Positions 8,235-17,479 are shown, counted from the first letter of the stretch. The stretch: 42,794 bases of DNA from Eubacterium sp. (GCA_014465955.1 JACTVT010000018.1:1-42794), one strand, 5' to 3'. A program made the numbers and translations. The notes: a model not told the origin generated them from the letters alone.

Positions 8235-9529
8235 TGAAGTTTAAGGTTATCGGTGCCGGGCTTGCAGGCGTTGAGGCGGCGTGGCAGATTGCCGAGGCAG
8301 GCTATAAAGTAACGCTTGCAGAGCAGAAGCCTGCTAAAATGTCACCTGCTCATAAAAGTGAATATTTTGCTGAACTTGTCTGCTCCAATTCTTTAAAGGC
8401 AAGCAGACTTGAATCAGCCGCAGGTCTTTTAAAGGAAGAAATGGCAATGCTCGGCTCGCTCACTGTGCCCGTTGCAAGAGAATGTGCGGTTCCTGCGGGC
8501 GGTGCACTTGCTGTGGACAGAGACATTTTTTCAAAAAAAGTCACCGATAAAATTAAAAATCACCCGAATATAGAAATTGTTTATCACGAGGAAGAAAATA
8601 TTGATACGGCTGATGACCTTATCACCATAGTTGCTACAGGTCCTCTTACAGACGGTAAAATGAGCGAGGCAATCCAATCGGTGTGCGGTGATTATCTTTC
8701 CTTTTACGATGCCGCCGCACCGATTGTAACTGCCGAGAGTGTAGATTTTAATATTGCTTTCGGTGCATCAAGATACGGCAGGGGCGGTGAGAGTGATTAT
8801 ATCAACTGCCCGTTCAATAAAGAACAGTATGAAAGTTTTATCGGGGAACTGATAAATGCCGAAGGTGCAGTCGTTCACGATTTTGATGTTTATGAGGGCT
8901 GTATGCCGATTGAAAAACTTGCAAAAAGAGGGCTTGACGCTCCCCGTTTCGGACCTATGAAGCCTGTCGGTCTTACTGACCCAAATACGGGGCACAGACC
9001 ATGGGCGTGCGTTCAGTTAAGGCGTGAAAACAGCGCAGGTACAATGTTTAACCTTGTAGGCTTTCAGACTAATCTGAAATTCGGAGAGCAGAAAAGAGTT
9101 TTTTCAATGATACCGGGTCTTGAAAATGCAGAATTTGTCAGATACGGCGTTATGCACAGAAATTCTTTTCTTGATTCGCCGAGAGTTTTAAACAGTGATT
9201 TCAGCCTGAAAGCACACCCGAATGTGTTTTTTGCAGGGCAGATAACAGGTGTTGAGGGTTATATGGAGTCAGCCGCTTCAGGCATTATGGCAGGAATAAA
9301 TGCAGTTCGCTTTGCCGAAACAAATCCGACGGTTACTTTGCCCGAAACAACGATGATAGGTGCTCTGTCAGGATACATAAGCGACAAAACAGTAAAGAAT
9401 TTTCAGCCGATGGGTGCAAATTTCGGCGTGCTTCCGCCGATTGAGCCGAAAATTCGTGATAAAAAAGAACGCTATGCAAAAATTGCCGAAAGAGCAGTAA
9501 ATGCGTTAAGAGAGATGATAGACAAATGA
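8234..9529 (+). CDS. trmFO: Methylenetetrahydrofolate-tRNA (uracil-54-C5) methyltransferase
   Basis: A flavoprotein that makes ribothymidine-54 in tRNA using methylene-tetrahydrofolate rather than S-adenosylmethionine, as is usual in Firmicutes. The FAD-binding GAGLAGVEAAW motif opens the protein, and the conserved CSNSLKA, YINCPF and FFAGQITGVEGYMESAASG segments are present. 431 residues matches the family. It starts inside the topA stop (TAATG) and ends in an ATGA overlap with a decayed copy of the plsX start, indicating that trmFO and plsX once overlapped directly. Confidence 0.97.
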   Translation: MKFKVIGAGLAGVEAAWQIAEAGYKVTLAEQKPAKMSPAHKSEYFAELVCSNSLKASRLESAAGLLKEEMAMLGSLTVPVARECAVPAGGALAVDRDIFSKKVTDKIKNHPNIEIVYHEEENIDTADDLITIVATGPLTDGKMSEAIQSVCGDYLSFYDAAAPIVTAESVDFNIAFGASRYGRGGESDYINCPFNKEQYESFIGELINAEGAVVHDFDVYEGCMPIEKLAKRGLDAPRFGPMKPVGLTDPNTGHRPWACVQLRRENSAGTMFNLVGFQTNLKFGEQKRVFSMIPGLENAEFVRYGVMHRNSFLDSPRVLNSDFSLKAHPNVFFAGQITGVEGYMESAASGIMAGINAVRFAETNPTVTLPETTMIGALSGYISDKTVKNFQPMGANFGVLPPIEPKIRDKKERYAKIAERAVNALREMIDK

Positions 9530-9564
9530 AAATTATAGTTGATGCGTTTGGGTGGGCTCGTTTG
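9526..9564 (+). pseudogene. Remnant of the original plsX start, overlapping the trmFO stop
   Basis: The ATG at 9526 opens MKIIVDAFGWARL and then stops, while intact plsX at 9686 opens MKIIVDAMGGDNA. The first 20 bases of the two copies differ at only two positions. This is a leftover 5' end of plsX in the position expected for an ATGA-coupled gene; the working start now lies 160 bases downstream. Confidence 0.7.
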
Positions 9565-9565
9565 T

Positions 9566-9677
9566 GACCGCTCGCAGTGCGAGATGAAGGGAACAAAAAG
9601 AGCTGGCAGCGGTCAAAATTCAAATGCAGTTTTGCATTATGAATTTTTGGTACCGCAACTGGATGAACACTGAGGTT
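9566..9677 (+). other. Inserted segment with alternative RNA stems ahead of plsX
   Basis: Between the two plsX starts lies DNA with strong pairing potential: GACCGCT (9566-9572) with AGCGGTC (9608-9614) enclosing hairpin CTCGC/GCGAG (9571-9583); hairpin AATGCA/TGCATT (9623-9638) extended by AAATTCA/TGAATTT; and GGTACCGC (9649-9656), whose ACCGC can compete for the same AGCGGT. It may be a small mobile or structured RNA element. The GGTACCGC core recalls T-box leaders, but other T-box hallmarks are not seen. No function is assigned. Confidence 0.45.
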
Positions 9678-9685
9678 GAGTAAAT

Positions 9686-10681
9686 ATGAAAATTATTGTA
9701 GATGCTATGGGTGGAGACAATGCCCCCCTTGAAATCATAAAAGGCTCAATGCTTGCCGTTGATGAATTCGGCGTTGATATAGTTCTTGTCGGCGATGAGG
9801 ATAAGATTAATAAGTGCGTAAGTGAAAATAAAATTACGCTTAAAAATACCGAAATCGTTGATACAAAAGGCGTTATCACTATGACCGATGACGCAAAGTC
9901 CGTGCTTAAGGAAAAGGCAGATTCAAGTATGGCAGTCGGTTTCAGGCTCCTCAACGAGGGCAGGGGCGATGCATTCGTTTCTGCAGGCAACACGGGTGCG
10001 GTTACAGTAGGCGCAACGCTGATTACAAAAAGAATTAAGGGCGTTAAAAGACCCTGCATTGCATCCATTATGCCAAGTGCAAAAAAGCCCTTTATGATGA
10101 TGGACTGCGGCGCTAATGCAGAGTGCAGACCTGAATTTTTGTGTCAGTTCGGCAAACTCGGCAGTCTATATATGAAACACATTATGAAATATGAAAATCC
10201 CACCGTGGCGCTTGCCAATAACGGTGAGGAGGAAACTAAAGGAACCCCGCTTGTTAAAGAGGCTTACCAACTTATGAAAAATGCCGATTATAATTTTATC
10301 GGCAATATTGAGGGACGGCAGATACCGTTCGGCGATGCCGATGTTGTTGTGGCAGACGGCTTTACGGGCAATCTTATACTTAAAATGTATGAGGGCGTTG
10401 CCAAGGTTCTTATGAACGGCATCAGCGGAATTTTTAAACAGAATATTTTTACACTGCTTGCCGCTGTCGGCGTTATGGGCGGTATCAAAAAAATGAAAAA
10501 ACAGTTTGATTATAAGGAATACGGCGGCGCCGTTATGCTCGGCGTAAAAAAGCCCGTTGTAAAATCGCATGGATCTGCTGACGCAAGAACGTTTAAAAAT
10601 GCCATCAAGCAGGCAGTCTGGTTTATCGAAAATAATTTTATAGAAGAAATTGAGAGAGCGTTTGATAAAAATGAGCAATGA
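9686..10681 (+). CDS. plsX: Phosphate acyltransferase PlsX
   Basis: A peripheral membrane enzyme converting acyl-ACP to acyl-phosphate, the acyl donor for PlsY in phosphatidic acid synthesis. It opens IIVDAMGGDNAP, the family signature, and carries FVSAGNTGA, DCGANAECRPEFL and VVADGFTGNLILKMYEG. 331 residues is typical. The ribosome-binding site is GAGGTTGAG, supplied by the inserted segment upstream rather than by trmFO, so the original translational coupling appears to be lost. The 3' end overlaps rnc by 11 bases. An acpP gene, often found next in Firmicutes, is absent here. Confidence 0.96.
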   Translation: MKIIVDAMGGDNAPLEIIKGSMLAVDEFGVDIVLVGDEDKINKCVSENKITLKNTEIVDTKGVITMTDDAKSVLKEKADSSMAVGFRLLNEGRGDAFVSAGNTGAVTVGATLITKRIKGVKRPCIASIMPSAKKPFMMMDCGANAECRPEFLCQFGKLGSLYMKHIMKYENPTVALANNGEEETKGTPLVKEAYQLMKNADYNFIGNIEGRQIPFGDADVVVADGFTGNLILKMYEGVAKVLMNGISGIFKQNIFTLLAAVGVMGGIKKMKKQFDYKEYGGAVMLGVKKPVVKSHGSADARTFKNAIKQAVWFIENNFIEEIERAFDKNEQ

Positions 10682-11390
10682 TTTTAAAGCAAACGAAATT
10701 GAATATAAGGTAAAAGACAGAGCGGTGCTTGAAAAAGCAATCGGATATACTTTTAAGGACAGAAGCCTGCTTGAAGAAGCGCTGACTCATTCGAGTTATG
10801 CAAACGAGAGCAATCGAAATCTTGTCTGCAACGAGCGAATGGAATTTCTCGGCGATTCGGTTCTTTCCGTAGTGTCGGCTGAATTTCTTTTCAAAAAATT
10901 CCCCGATATGCCTGAGGGCAGTTTATCAAAATTACGGTCAAGCCTTGTCTGTACTGCAAGCCTTTCGGGCTTTGCAAGGCAGATCGGTCTCGGTGATTAT
11001 TTAAGGCTCGGTAAAGGTGAACTGAACAGCGGCGGCAGTGACCGCCCGTCTATCCTTGAAGACGTTTTTGAGGCGCTTATTGCCGCCGTTTATCTTGACG
11101 GCGGACTTGAGGCAGCAAGACGGCATATTGTTCATTTTCTTGAAACGGAACTTCAGAACCATCAGATTAATTTCAAGGATTATAAATCACGCCTGCAGGA
11201 GTTTATTCAGCAGAATCCCGACGGCAGCCTGATTTACAGAATAACAGGGGAAAGCGGTCCCGACCACGATAAAATGTTTGAGGCTGAGGTTTGCTTTGAT
11301 TCAACTGTTATCGGCAGGGGCAAGGGCAAGTCCAAAAAACAGGCAGAGCAGGAGGCGGCAAGGGAAGCCTTGCAGTTGATGGGGCTATGA
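10671..11390 (+). CDS. rnc: Ribonuclease III
   Basis: Cleaves double-stranded RNA in rRNA maturation and mRNA decay. The catalytic signature NERMEFLGDSVLS and the second acidic site EDVFEALIAAVYLDGG are present, followed by a C-terminal double-stranded RNA-binding domain (YKSRLQEFIQQNP to GKSKKQAEQEAAREAL). The ATG at 10671 is preferred over a TTG at 10650: it gives 239 residues, starts MSNDFKANEIEYK and overlaps the plsX end by 11 bases. The last four bases overlap the next gene. The rnc-smc-ftsY neighbourhood is the normal Firmicutes context. Confidence 0.94.
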   Translation: MSNDFKANEIEYKVKDRAVLEKAIGYTFKDRSLLEEALTHSSYANESNRNLVCNERMEFLGDSVLSVVSAEFLFKKFPDMPEGSLSKLRSSLVCTASLSGFARQIGLGDYLRLGKGELNSGGSDRPSILEDVFEALIAAVYLDGGLEAARRHIVHFLETELQNHQINFKDYKSRLQEFIQQNPDGSLIYRITGESGPDHDKMFEAEVCFDSTVIGRGKGKSKKQAEQEAAREALQLMGL

Positions 11391-12376
11391 AAAAGGGCAA
11401 TATTTCAATTTTTGTGCCGCATATCGGCTGCCCTCATAAGTGCTCATTCTGCAATCAGAACACAATAACAGGACACGAAACCGCACCAACCGCGGGGGAT
11501 GTTGAAGCGGCGGTGAAAACTGCTTTAAATCAGAATGATTTTGAATATGAAATTGCTTTTTTCGGCGGTTCGTTTACTGCAATAGACAGGCAGTATATGA
11601 TTTCGCTTTTGGAATCTGCATATTCATTTGTTCAAACCAGCAGTCGTATAACAGGCATCAGAATTTCCACAAGACCTGATTATATTGATGATAAAATATT
11701 GACGCTGCTGAAAAAATACGGCGTAACCTCAATTGAACTCGGTGCACAGAGTATGAACGATGATGTGCTGAAAATGAATATGAGAGGTCATACTGCCGAA
11801 GATGTGAGAAAAGCGTCACGTCTTATAAAAGAGTATGGCTTTGAACTCGGACTTCAGATGATGACGGGTCTTTACGGCTCAGATGATGAAAAAGATTTGT
11901 TTACTGCAAATGAAATCATAAAATTAAAGCCCGATACAGTCAGAATTTACCCCACAGTTGTGCTTGATAATACATATCTCGGCTCGCTTTATAAGGCAGG
12001 CAGATATATTCCGAATGATGTGCAGAAATCGGTTGAAATCTGCGCAAAAATCGTACCGTTATTTAATAAAAACAATATTAAAGTTATAAGGCTCGGTCTG
12101 CACGCATCAGACGATGTAAAAAATAATATGCTTGCAGGCGGTTATCATCCGTCACTTGGTGAACTTGTAACATCAAAAATTATGCTTAGCGAAATTTTAT
12201 CGTATAAACCCGGTAATTATACCGTTTATATAAATGAAAAATCCATTTCAAAATTAATCGGAAATAAAAAGTGCAACCTGATTGAACTTAAAGAAAAAGG
12301 TTACACGATTGATATAGAATTTGATAATAAAATGAATCCTAATGAACTGAAAACAGAGGAAAAATTATGGTTTTAA
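11387..12376 (+). CDS. Radical SAM protein (Elp3-like core) between rnc and smc
   Basis: A 329-residue radical SAM enzyme with the 4Fe-4S motif C-x3-C-x2-C at Cys15, Cys19 and Cys22 (GCPHKCSFC), the EIAFFGGSFTAID strand and the ISTRPDYID, IELGAQSMND and GLQMMTGL segments of the Elp3/coproporphyrinogen-oxidase-like fold. Unlike Elp3 it lacks a C-terminal acetyltransferase domain. It overlaps rnc (ATGA) and smc (10 bases), so it is embedded in the operon. Genes of this kind recur at this position in Clostridia; the substrate, perhaps a tRNA or rRNA base, is not established. Confidence 0.83.
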   Translation: MKKGNISIFVPHIGCPHKCSFCNQNTITGHETAPTAGDVEAAVKTALNQNDFEYEIAFFGGSFTAIDRQYMISLLESAYSFVQTSSRITGIRISTRPDYIDDKILTLLKKYGVTSIELGAQSMNDDVLKMNMRGHTAEDVRKASRLIKEYGFELGLQMMTGLYGSDDEKDLFTANEIIKLKPDTVRIYPTVVLDNTYLGSLYKAGRYIPNDVQKSVEICAKIVPLFNKNNIKVIRLGLHASDDVKNNMLAGGYHPSLGELVTSKIMLSEILSYKPGNYTVYINEKSISKLIGNKKCNLIELKEKGYTIDIEFDNKMNPNELKTEEKLWF

Positions 12377-15300
12377 GAACACTTGAAATGCAGGGCTTTA
12401 AGTCCTTCCCCGACAAAACCGAACTGAATTTCGGCAAGGGAATAACTGCCGTTGTAGGGCCCAATGGCTCAGGCAAAAGCAATATTTCCGATGCGGTGCG
12501 CTGGGTGCTCGGCGAAACTTCGTCAAAAAACCTGCGCGGCTCTAAAATGGAGGATGTTATTTTCGGCGGTACTTCAACCCGAAAGGCACTCGGTTTTGCT
12601 CAGGTTCAACTGACGCTTGATAACAGCGACCACGCTTTAAAGGATAAGGGCGAAATCGTTACTGTTACACGCCGTTATTACCGCAGCGGTGAAAGTGAAT
12701 ATAAGATTGACGGCGAAACTGTAAGACGCCGTGATATTCATGAACTTTTTATGGATACGGGTCTTGGTTCAGACGGCTATTCCATGGTCGGTCAGGGTAA
12801 AATTGACTCTATTATTTCCGCAAAAAATGAGGACAGGCGCGAACTATTTGAAGAGGCGGCAGGAATTTCACGTTTTCGTCATAAGCGAACAGACGCTGAA
12901 AGACGCCTTTCACAGGCACAGGAAAATCTTGTACGATTGCTTGATATTCTCGGCGAACTTGAAAACCGTGTAGGACCGCTTAAAGTTCAGAGTGAAAAAG
13001 CATCAAAATTCCTTGAACTTTCAGGTGAAAAGAAAACGCTTGAAATCGGTGTATGGCTTAATAAAATCAATAAATTTACAAATGAACTCAGAGAGCAGGA
13101 GCATAAAATTGACGCTGCAAATGAGTCTTATGAAATCTGCGAAAATGATTTAAAGAAGATTGAAGACGAGATTGAAGAAGTGCTTGCAGGTGTTGCAAAG
13201 ATTAATACGGAGATTGAAGAAATCCGTCAGGGCGGAGCGCAGTTTGAAGAAGAAGCACTCAGAAAAGACGGCGAAATTTCTGTTATTGAGGCAACCGTAA
13301 ATCATAATAACGAAACGATTGAAAGACTTAAAAATGAGATTTCGCTTGCCGACGAGGGCAATTCGTCAATAGACAGTCAGATTGCCGAAAAAGAGCAGTT
13401 TATTGCAGAAAGCAATAAAATCAGCGATGAAAAAAGAGCAGAACTTGAAGAACTTTCCAAAAAAGTTCAGAATCTTGTTTCTTCAAATGAAGAATTTTCA
13501 AAAGCATCTGTTGAACTGAATCAAAAAATCACTTCGCTTACTTTAAAGCAGTCTGACTGCAGGGTTAAAAGTTCACAGGCGCAGTCAAGTATTGATGAAA
13601 TCAACTCGCGTTTTGCCGTTGTTGATGATAATATTGCCGAACTTGATAATGAAATTGCAGCCGAACAGTCAAGAAAAGATGAAAATGATAAAAATCTTGA
13701 ATTCTTAAAAGAACGCATCAGCGAAAGTGAAAACAGTCTCAGCGGTTATCGGTTAAAACTGAAATCGAAAACCGATAAGGCAGATGCACTCAAAGATAAA
13801 CTTGAAAAGGCAAACCGAGCACTTGCCGAAAAGCAGTCCAAAGCACGAATGTTATCGGATTTAGAGAAGAATATGGAGGGCTATTCGGGTGCAGTTAAGG
13901 CGGTAATGAAAAGGGCTGAATCAAAGGCACTTTCAGGTATTCACGGTCCGCTTTCACAACTTATTCAGGTTGATAATGAGTATTCAACTGCGGTTGAAGT
14001 TGCACTCGGTGCCGCTATGCAGAACATTGTTGCATCAACAGAGGCAGATGCCAAAAGGGCGATTTATTATCTTAAAGACAATCATCTCGGCAGAGCAACA
14101 TTTTTACCGATTACAAGTATTAAAGGCAGAACGCTTGACGAGGCCGGACTTGATGATAATCTCGGCTTTGTTGCAATTGCATCTGACCTTGTTACGTGCG
14201 ATAATAAGTATAAAGATATTGTAAGCAATCTTCTGTCACGTGTAGTTGTTGTTGATGATATGGACTGTGCTATCGGCATAGCAAAGAAGTATAAAAACAG
14301 ATTTAAACTTGTAACGCTTGACGGTCAGGTTATCAACCCCGGCGGTTCAATGACGGGCGGCAGCGGTGCAAGAGGTGCGGGCATTCTTTCCCGTGCGAAT
14401 ATGATTGAAGAATTGAAGGCAGAGGCTGTTAAACTTTCTGCCGAGGCTGAAAAGATTTCTGCTGAATTTAAAATTGCTATGGAAGACGCCAATAAGTGGG
14501 GCGCTGAAATGCAGGCAACCGAGGCAGAACTTCGCACTGCCAAAGAAGATTTAATCAGGGCAGAGGGCGAGGGCAAACTTATTTCGGATAAGTTGGCTAC
14601 AATGAATACGCAAAAACAGAATCTGCTCAGTGAAAAAGAGAATGCCAAGGGCAGAATTATGTTGTTTCAAAAAGCATATGAAAATGCACAGCAGGAAATT
14701 GAAACGATTGAAAAAGAAATTGCAGACGCTGAAAATAAACTTGCATCCGTTTCCGGCAACGCGCAGAATATTGCCAAAGAGCGTGAGGATATAAGAACAA
14801 AGATTGAAGAAATCAACCTTGAACTTGTGTCACTTGCAAGGGATATTGAGGCGGCGAAAATTGCCTGCGGGGAACTTAATTTAAGAAAATCAACGCAGAG
14901 CGACAGGGTAAAGTCCATTGAAGAAGAAATTGCTCTTTACGTCAGCAGAAATGAGTCACTGCAAAGTGATATTGACAGTGTAAGAAAAACTGCAAAGGAA
15001 CTGCGTGCAAAAGCAAATGCTTCAAATGAAAATATAAAAGACCATATTGAAAAGAGAGACGGCCTTGAAAAACGCTCGGGCGAACTCAGACTTCTTGAAA
15101 GAAATAAGGGGCAGGAGCGTGAAAAACTTTCGGGTGAAATAGTTCGTCTTGACGAGCGTAAAATTGCAATGCGCAAAGAGTACGACGAACTTAACGATAT
15201 GCTTTTTGAGCAGTATGAACTTACAAGACGCGAGGCTGAAAATCTGAATATTGTTATTGAGGATATGACCTCGGCAAAGAAAAGACTGCACGAAATTAAA

Positions 15301-15936
15301 GTGGCAATTAAAAATCTCGGCTCAATCAATGTCGGCGCTATTGAGGAATACAAGGAAGTTTCGGAGCGTTATGAATTCCTTAAAGAGCAGATTGATGATA
15401 TTGAAAAATCAAAAGCAGAACTCGGCAGAATTATTGATGATTTAACATCTTCAATGAGTGAAAAATTCTTAACGCAGTTCAATAAAATCAACGAGGAATT
15501 CAAACTTTCATTTGCGGATTTCTTCGGCGGCGGCAAAGGCGAAATTGTTCTTGAACAGCCCGATAACTGCCTTGAAAGTCCGATTGAAATCAGAATTCAG
15601 CCACCCGGAAAATCGGTACAGAATATCAATCTTTTTTCGGGCGGTGAGAAGTCACTTGCCGCTATGGCGCTTTTGTTCAGCGTGCTTAAAGTTACGCCTG
15701 CACCGTTTTGTATTTATGACGAGGTTGAGGCGGCACTTGATGACGTAAATGTTGAACGTTTTGCAAAATATATGCGTAAAATGACTGATAAAACTCAGTT
15801 TATATCAATTACACACAGGCGCGGCACCATGGAGGAGGCAGACGTTCTTTATGGCGTTACAATGCAGGAAAAGGGCGTTTCAAAACTGCTTGAACTCCAG
15901 AGTGCAGAACTTGCTGAAAAGATGGGTCTTGAGTAA
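12367..15936 (+). CDS. smc: Chromosome segregation protein SMC
   Basis: The ATPase of the condensin complex, which compacts and resolves replicated chromosomes with ScpA/ScpB. The Walker A box is GPNGSGKS (residues 31-38). Two long coiled-coil arms (about 170-500 and 680-1000) flank the hinge with its glycine-rich NPGGSMTGGSGARG. The C-terminal head has the ABC signature LFSGGEKSLAAMA and Walker B IYDEVEAALDD. 1189 residues is the usual size. Ribosome-binding site AGAGGAAAA lies within the end of the radical SAM gene. Many reverse-strand open frames inside it come only from the coiled-coil codon pattern. Confidence 0.98.
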   Translation: MVLRTLEMQGFKSFPDKTELNFGKGITAVVGPNGSGKSNISDAVRWVLGETSSKNLRGSKMEDVIFGGTSTRKALGFAQVQLTLDNSDHALKDKGEIVTVTRRYYRSGESEYKIDGETVRRRDIHELFMDTGLGSDGYSMVGQGKIDSIISAKNEDRRELFEEAAGISRFRHKRTDAERRLSQAQENLVRLLDILGELENRVGPLKVQSEKASKFLELSGEKKTLEIGVWLNKINKFTNELREQEHKIDAANESYEICENDLKKIEDEIEEVLAGVAKINTEIEEIRQGGAQFEEEALRKDGEISVIEATVNHNNETIERLKNEISLADEGNSSIDSQIAEKEQFIAESNKISDEKRAELEELSKKVQNLVSSNEEFSKASVELNQKITSLTLKQSDCRVKSSQAQSSIDEINSRFAVVDDNIAELDNEIAAEQSRKDENDKNLEFLKERISESENSLSGYRLKLKSKTDKADALKDKLEKANRALAEKQSKARMLSDLEKNMEGYSGAVKAVMKRAESKALSGIHGPLSQLIQVDNEYSTAVEVALGAAMQNIVASTEADAKRAIYYLKDNHLGRATFLPITSIKGRTLDEAGLDDNLGFVAIASDLVTCDNKYKDIVSNLLSRVVVVDDMDCAIGIAKKYKNRFKLVTLDGQVINPGGSMTGGSGARGAGILSRANMIEELKAEAVKLSAEAEKISAEFKIAMEDANKWGAEMQATEAELRTAKEDLIRAEGEGKLISDKLATMNTQKQNLLSEKENAKGRIMLFQKAYENAQQEIETIEKEIADAENKLASVSGNAQNIAKEREDIRTKIEEINLELVSLARDIEAAKIACGELNLRKSTQSDRVKSIEEEIALYVSRNESLQSDIDSVRKTAKELRAKANASNENIKDHIEKRDGLEKRSGELRLLERNKGQEREKLSGEIVRLDERKIAMRKEYDELNDMLFEQYELTRREAENLNIVIEDMTSAKKRLHEIKVAIKNLGSINVGAIEEYKEVSERYEFLKEQIDDIEKSKAELGRIIDDLTSSMSEKFLTQFNKINEEFKLSFADFFGGGKGEIVLEQPDNCLESPIEIRIQPPGKSVQNINLFSGGEKSLAAMALLFSVLKVTPAPFCIYDEVEAALDDVNVERFAKYMRKMTDKTQFISITHRRGTMEEADVLYGVTMQEKGVSKLLELQSAELAEKMGLE

Positions 15937-15971
15937 TTACATAATAAAATTTTAAGAAATTTGGTGTTGAT

Positions 15972-16892
15972 ATGGGATTATGGGATAAATTCAGAAAAGG
16001 TTTAAGAAAAACACGTGAAGAGGGCATAACAGCCCAGATGGATCAGGTTATCGAATCATATGAAGAAATAACCGATGATTTGTATGAAGAACTTGAAGAA
16101 GTTCTTATTATGGGCGATGTAGGTTTTCCTACTGCTGAAAAGGTTATTAAAAGCCTTAAAAGCAAGGTTGAAAACGACAGAATTACAAGCGTAAAGCAGG
16201 TTCGTGAAACGATGAAAGATATTGTTTCGGGTGTCGTTTGGGGCGGCAGTTATTTAAGACTGCGCACCAAGCCGTCTGTTATTCTTGTTATCGGTGTAAA
16301 CGGTGTCGGAAAAACAACAACAATCGGTAAACTTGCTTTAAGATTAAAAGAACAGGGCAGAAGCGTTATTCTCGGCGCTGCCGATACATTCAGAGCCGCC
16401 GCAATTGAGCAGTTACAGGTATGGGCAGACAGGGCAGAGGTTGATCTTATCAAATCTGCCGAGGGTTCAGACCCTGCATCGGTTGTATTTGATACGATTC
16501 AGGCAGGCAAGGCAAGAAACAGTGACGTTATCATCATTGATACGGCAGGCAGACTTCATAATAAGAAAAATCTTATGGATGAACTGAATAAAATCAGCCG
16601 TGTTATTGACAGGGAACTGCCCGACGCATCTAAAGAAGTTTTGCTTGTTCTTGATGCAACAACAGGTCAGAACGCAGTTAATCAGGCAAAAGATTTTAAA
16701 GAGGCAGCAGGCATTACGGGCATTATCTTAACAAAACTTGACGGCACTGCAAGGGGCGGTGTTGTGCTTGCAATCAATAATGAACTTGATGTGCCTGTTA
16801 AATTTGTAGGTGTCGGCGAGCAGATAGATGATTTGCAGCCGTTTGATGCAGATGCTTTTGCGGCAGGACTTTTTGACGGAGATAAGGAATAA
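15972..16892 (+). CDS. ftsY: Signal recognition particle receptor FtsY
   Basis: The SRP receptor GTPase that docks ribosome-SRP complexes at the membrane. The NG domain fills the protein: helical N domain (1-90), P-loop GVNGVGKT (108-115), DTFRAAAIEQLQ, DTAGRLHNKKNLMDEL, TKLDGTARGG and GVGEQIDDLQPF. At 306 residues it has no long acidic A domain, as in most Firmicutes; the amphipathic start (WDKFRKGLRKT) probably binds the membrane. It follows smc after 35 bases and its stop overlaps the next start as TAATG. Confidence 0.97.
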   Translation: MGLWDKFRKGLRKTREEGITAQMDQVIESYEEITDDLYEELEEVLIMGDVGFPTAEKVIKSLKSKVENDRITSVKQVRETMKDIVSGVVWGGSYLRLRTKPSVILVIGVNGVGKTTTIGKLALRLKEQGRSVILGAADTFRAAAIEQLQVWADRAEVDLIKSAEGSDPASVVFDTIQAGKARNSDVIIIDTAGRLHNKKNLMDELNKISRVIDRELPDASKEVLLVLDATTGQNAVNQAKDFKEAAGITGIILTKLDGTARGGVVLAINNELDVPVKFVGVGEQIDDLQPFDADAFAAGLFDGDKE

Positions 16893-17479
16893 TGGATTTT
16901 ATTTTAGCAACGAATAATATGAAAAAACTTGCAGAAATGCAAAGAATTCTTTCACCGCTCGGTATAAATGTTGTTACGGCAAAGATGCTCGGTACAGAAC
17001 TTCCCGAAGTGGAGGAAAACGGTACAACTTTTGAAGAAAATGCAATGACAAAGGCAAAGCACGCATGTCAGTTTATGAATATGCCTGCAATTGCCGATGA
17101 CAGCGGCCTCTGCGTTGATTATTTAAACGGCGCACCGGGTATTTATTCTGCAAGATTTTCTGGCGGTCACGGCAATGACGAGGCGAATAATGACCTTCTG
17201 CTTGAAAAATTAGATGGCGTGCCTATGGAGCAGAGAACGGCGTATTATGTATGCGCTATCTGCTGTGTATTTCCCGACGGAAGGGAAATCACTGTAAGGG
17301 GCGAATGCCACGGTCATATCGGATTTGAGCGTGACGGCAGTGAGGGATTTGGCTATGACCCTCTGTTTATCATAAACGGTAGGGCATTCGGCAGATACAC
17401 CGCCGAAGAAAAAGACAAAATCAGCCACAGGGGCAATGCTTTAAGGCTGTTAACAAAAGAATTGGAGAAAATTTTATGA
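16892..17479 (+). CDS. rdgB: XTP/dITP pyrophosphatase (RdgB/HAM1 family)
   Basis: Hydrolyses non-canonical purine triphosphates (dITP, XTP) to monophosphates and so keeps them out of DNA and RNA. Signature segments are the N-terminal LATNNMKKLAEM, VEENGTTFEENAMTKAKHA, the metal site IADDSGLCVD, GIYSARFSG and GFGYDPLF, and the C-terminal ISHRGNAL. 195 residues is normal. It starts in a TAATG overlap with ftsY and ends in an ATGA overlap with the yhbY-like gene. Confidence 0.95.
   Translation: MDFILATNNMKKLAEMQRILSPLGINVVTAKMLGTELPEVEENGTTFEENAMTKAKHACQFMNMPAIADDSGLCVDYLNGAPGIYSARFSGGHGNDEANNDLLLEKLDGVPMEQRTAYYVCAICCVFPDGREITVRGECHGHIGFERDGSEGFGYDPLFIINGRAFGRYTAEEKDKISHRGNALRLLTKELEKIL

Noticed and set aside
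9566..9660. GGTACCGC motif and stems suggesting a T-box leader before plsX
   Set aside because: No recognisable stem I specifier features, no terminator/antiterminator pair, and plsX is not an amino-acid gene. Only the eight-base core is similar.
10650..10670. TTG start adding seven residues to RNase III
   Set aside because: No ribosome-binding site is visible for it and ATG at 10671 fits the family N-terminus and the short overlap with plsX.
13521..15353. Several minus-strand open frames of 65-138 codons inside smc
   Set aside because: Serine- and leucine-rich mirror frames of coiled-coil codons, without ribosome-binding sites or recognisable domains.
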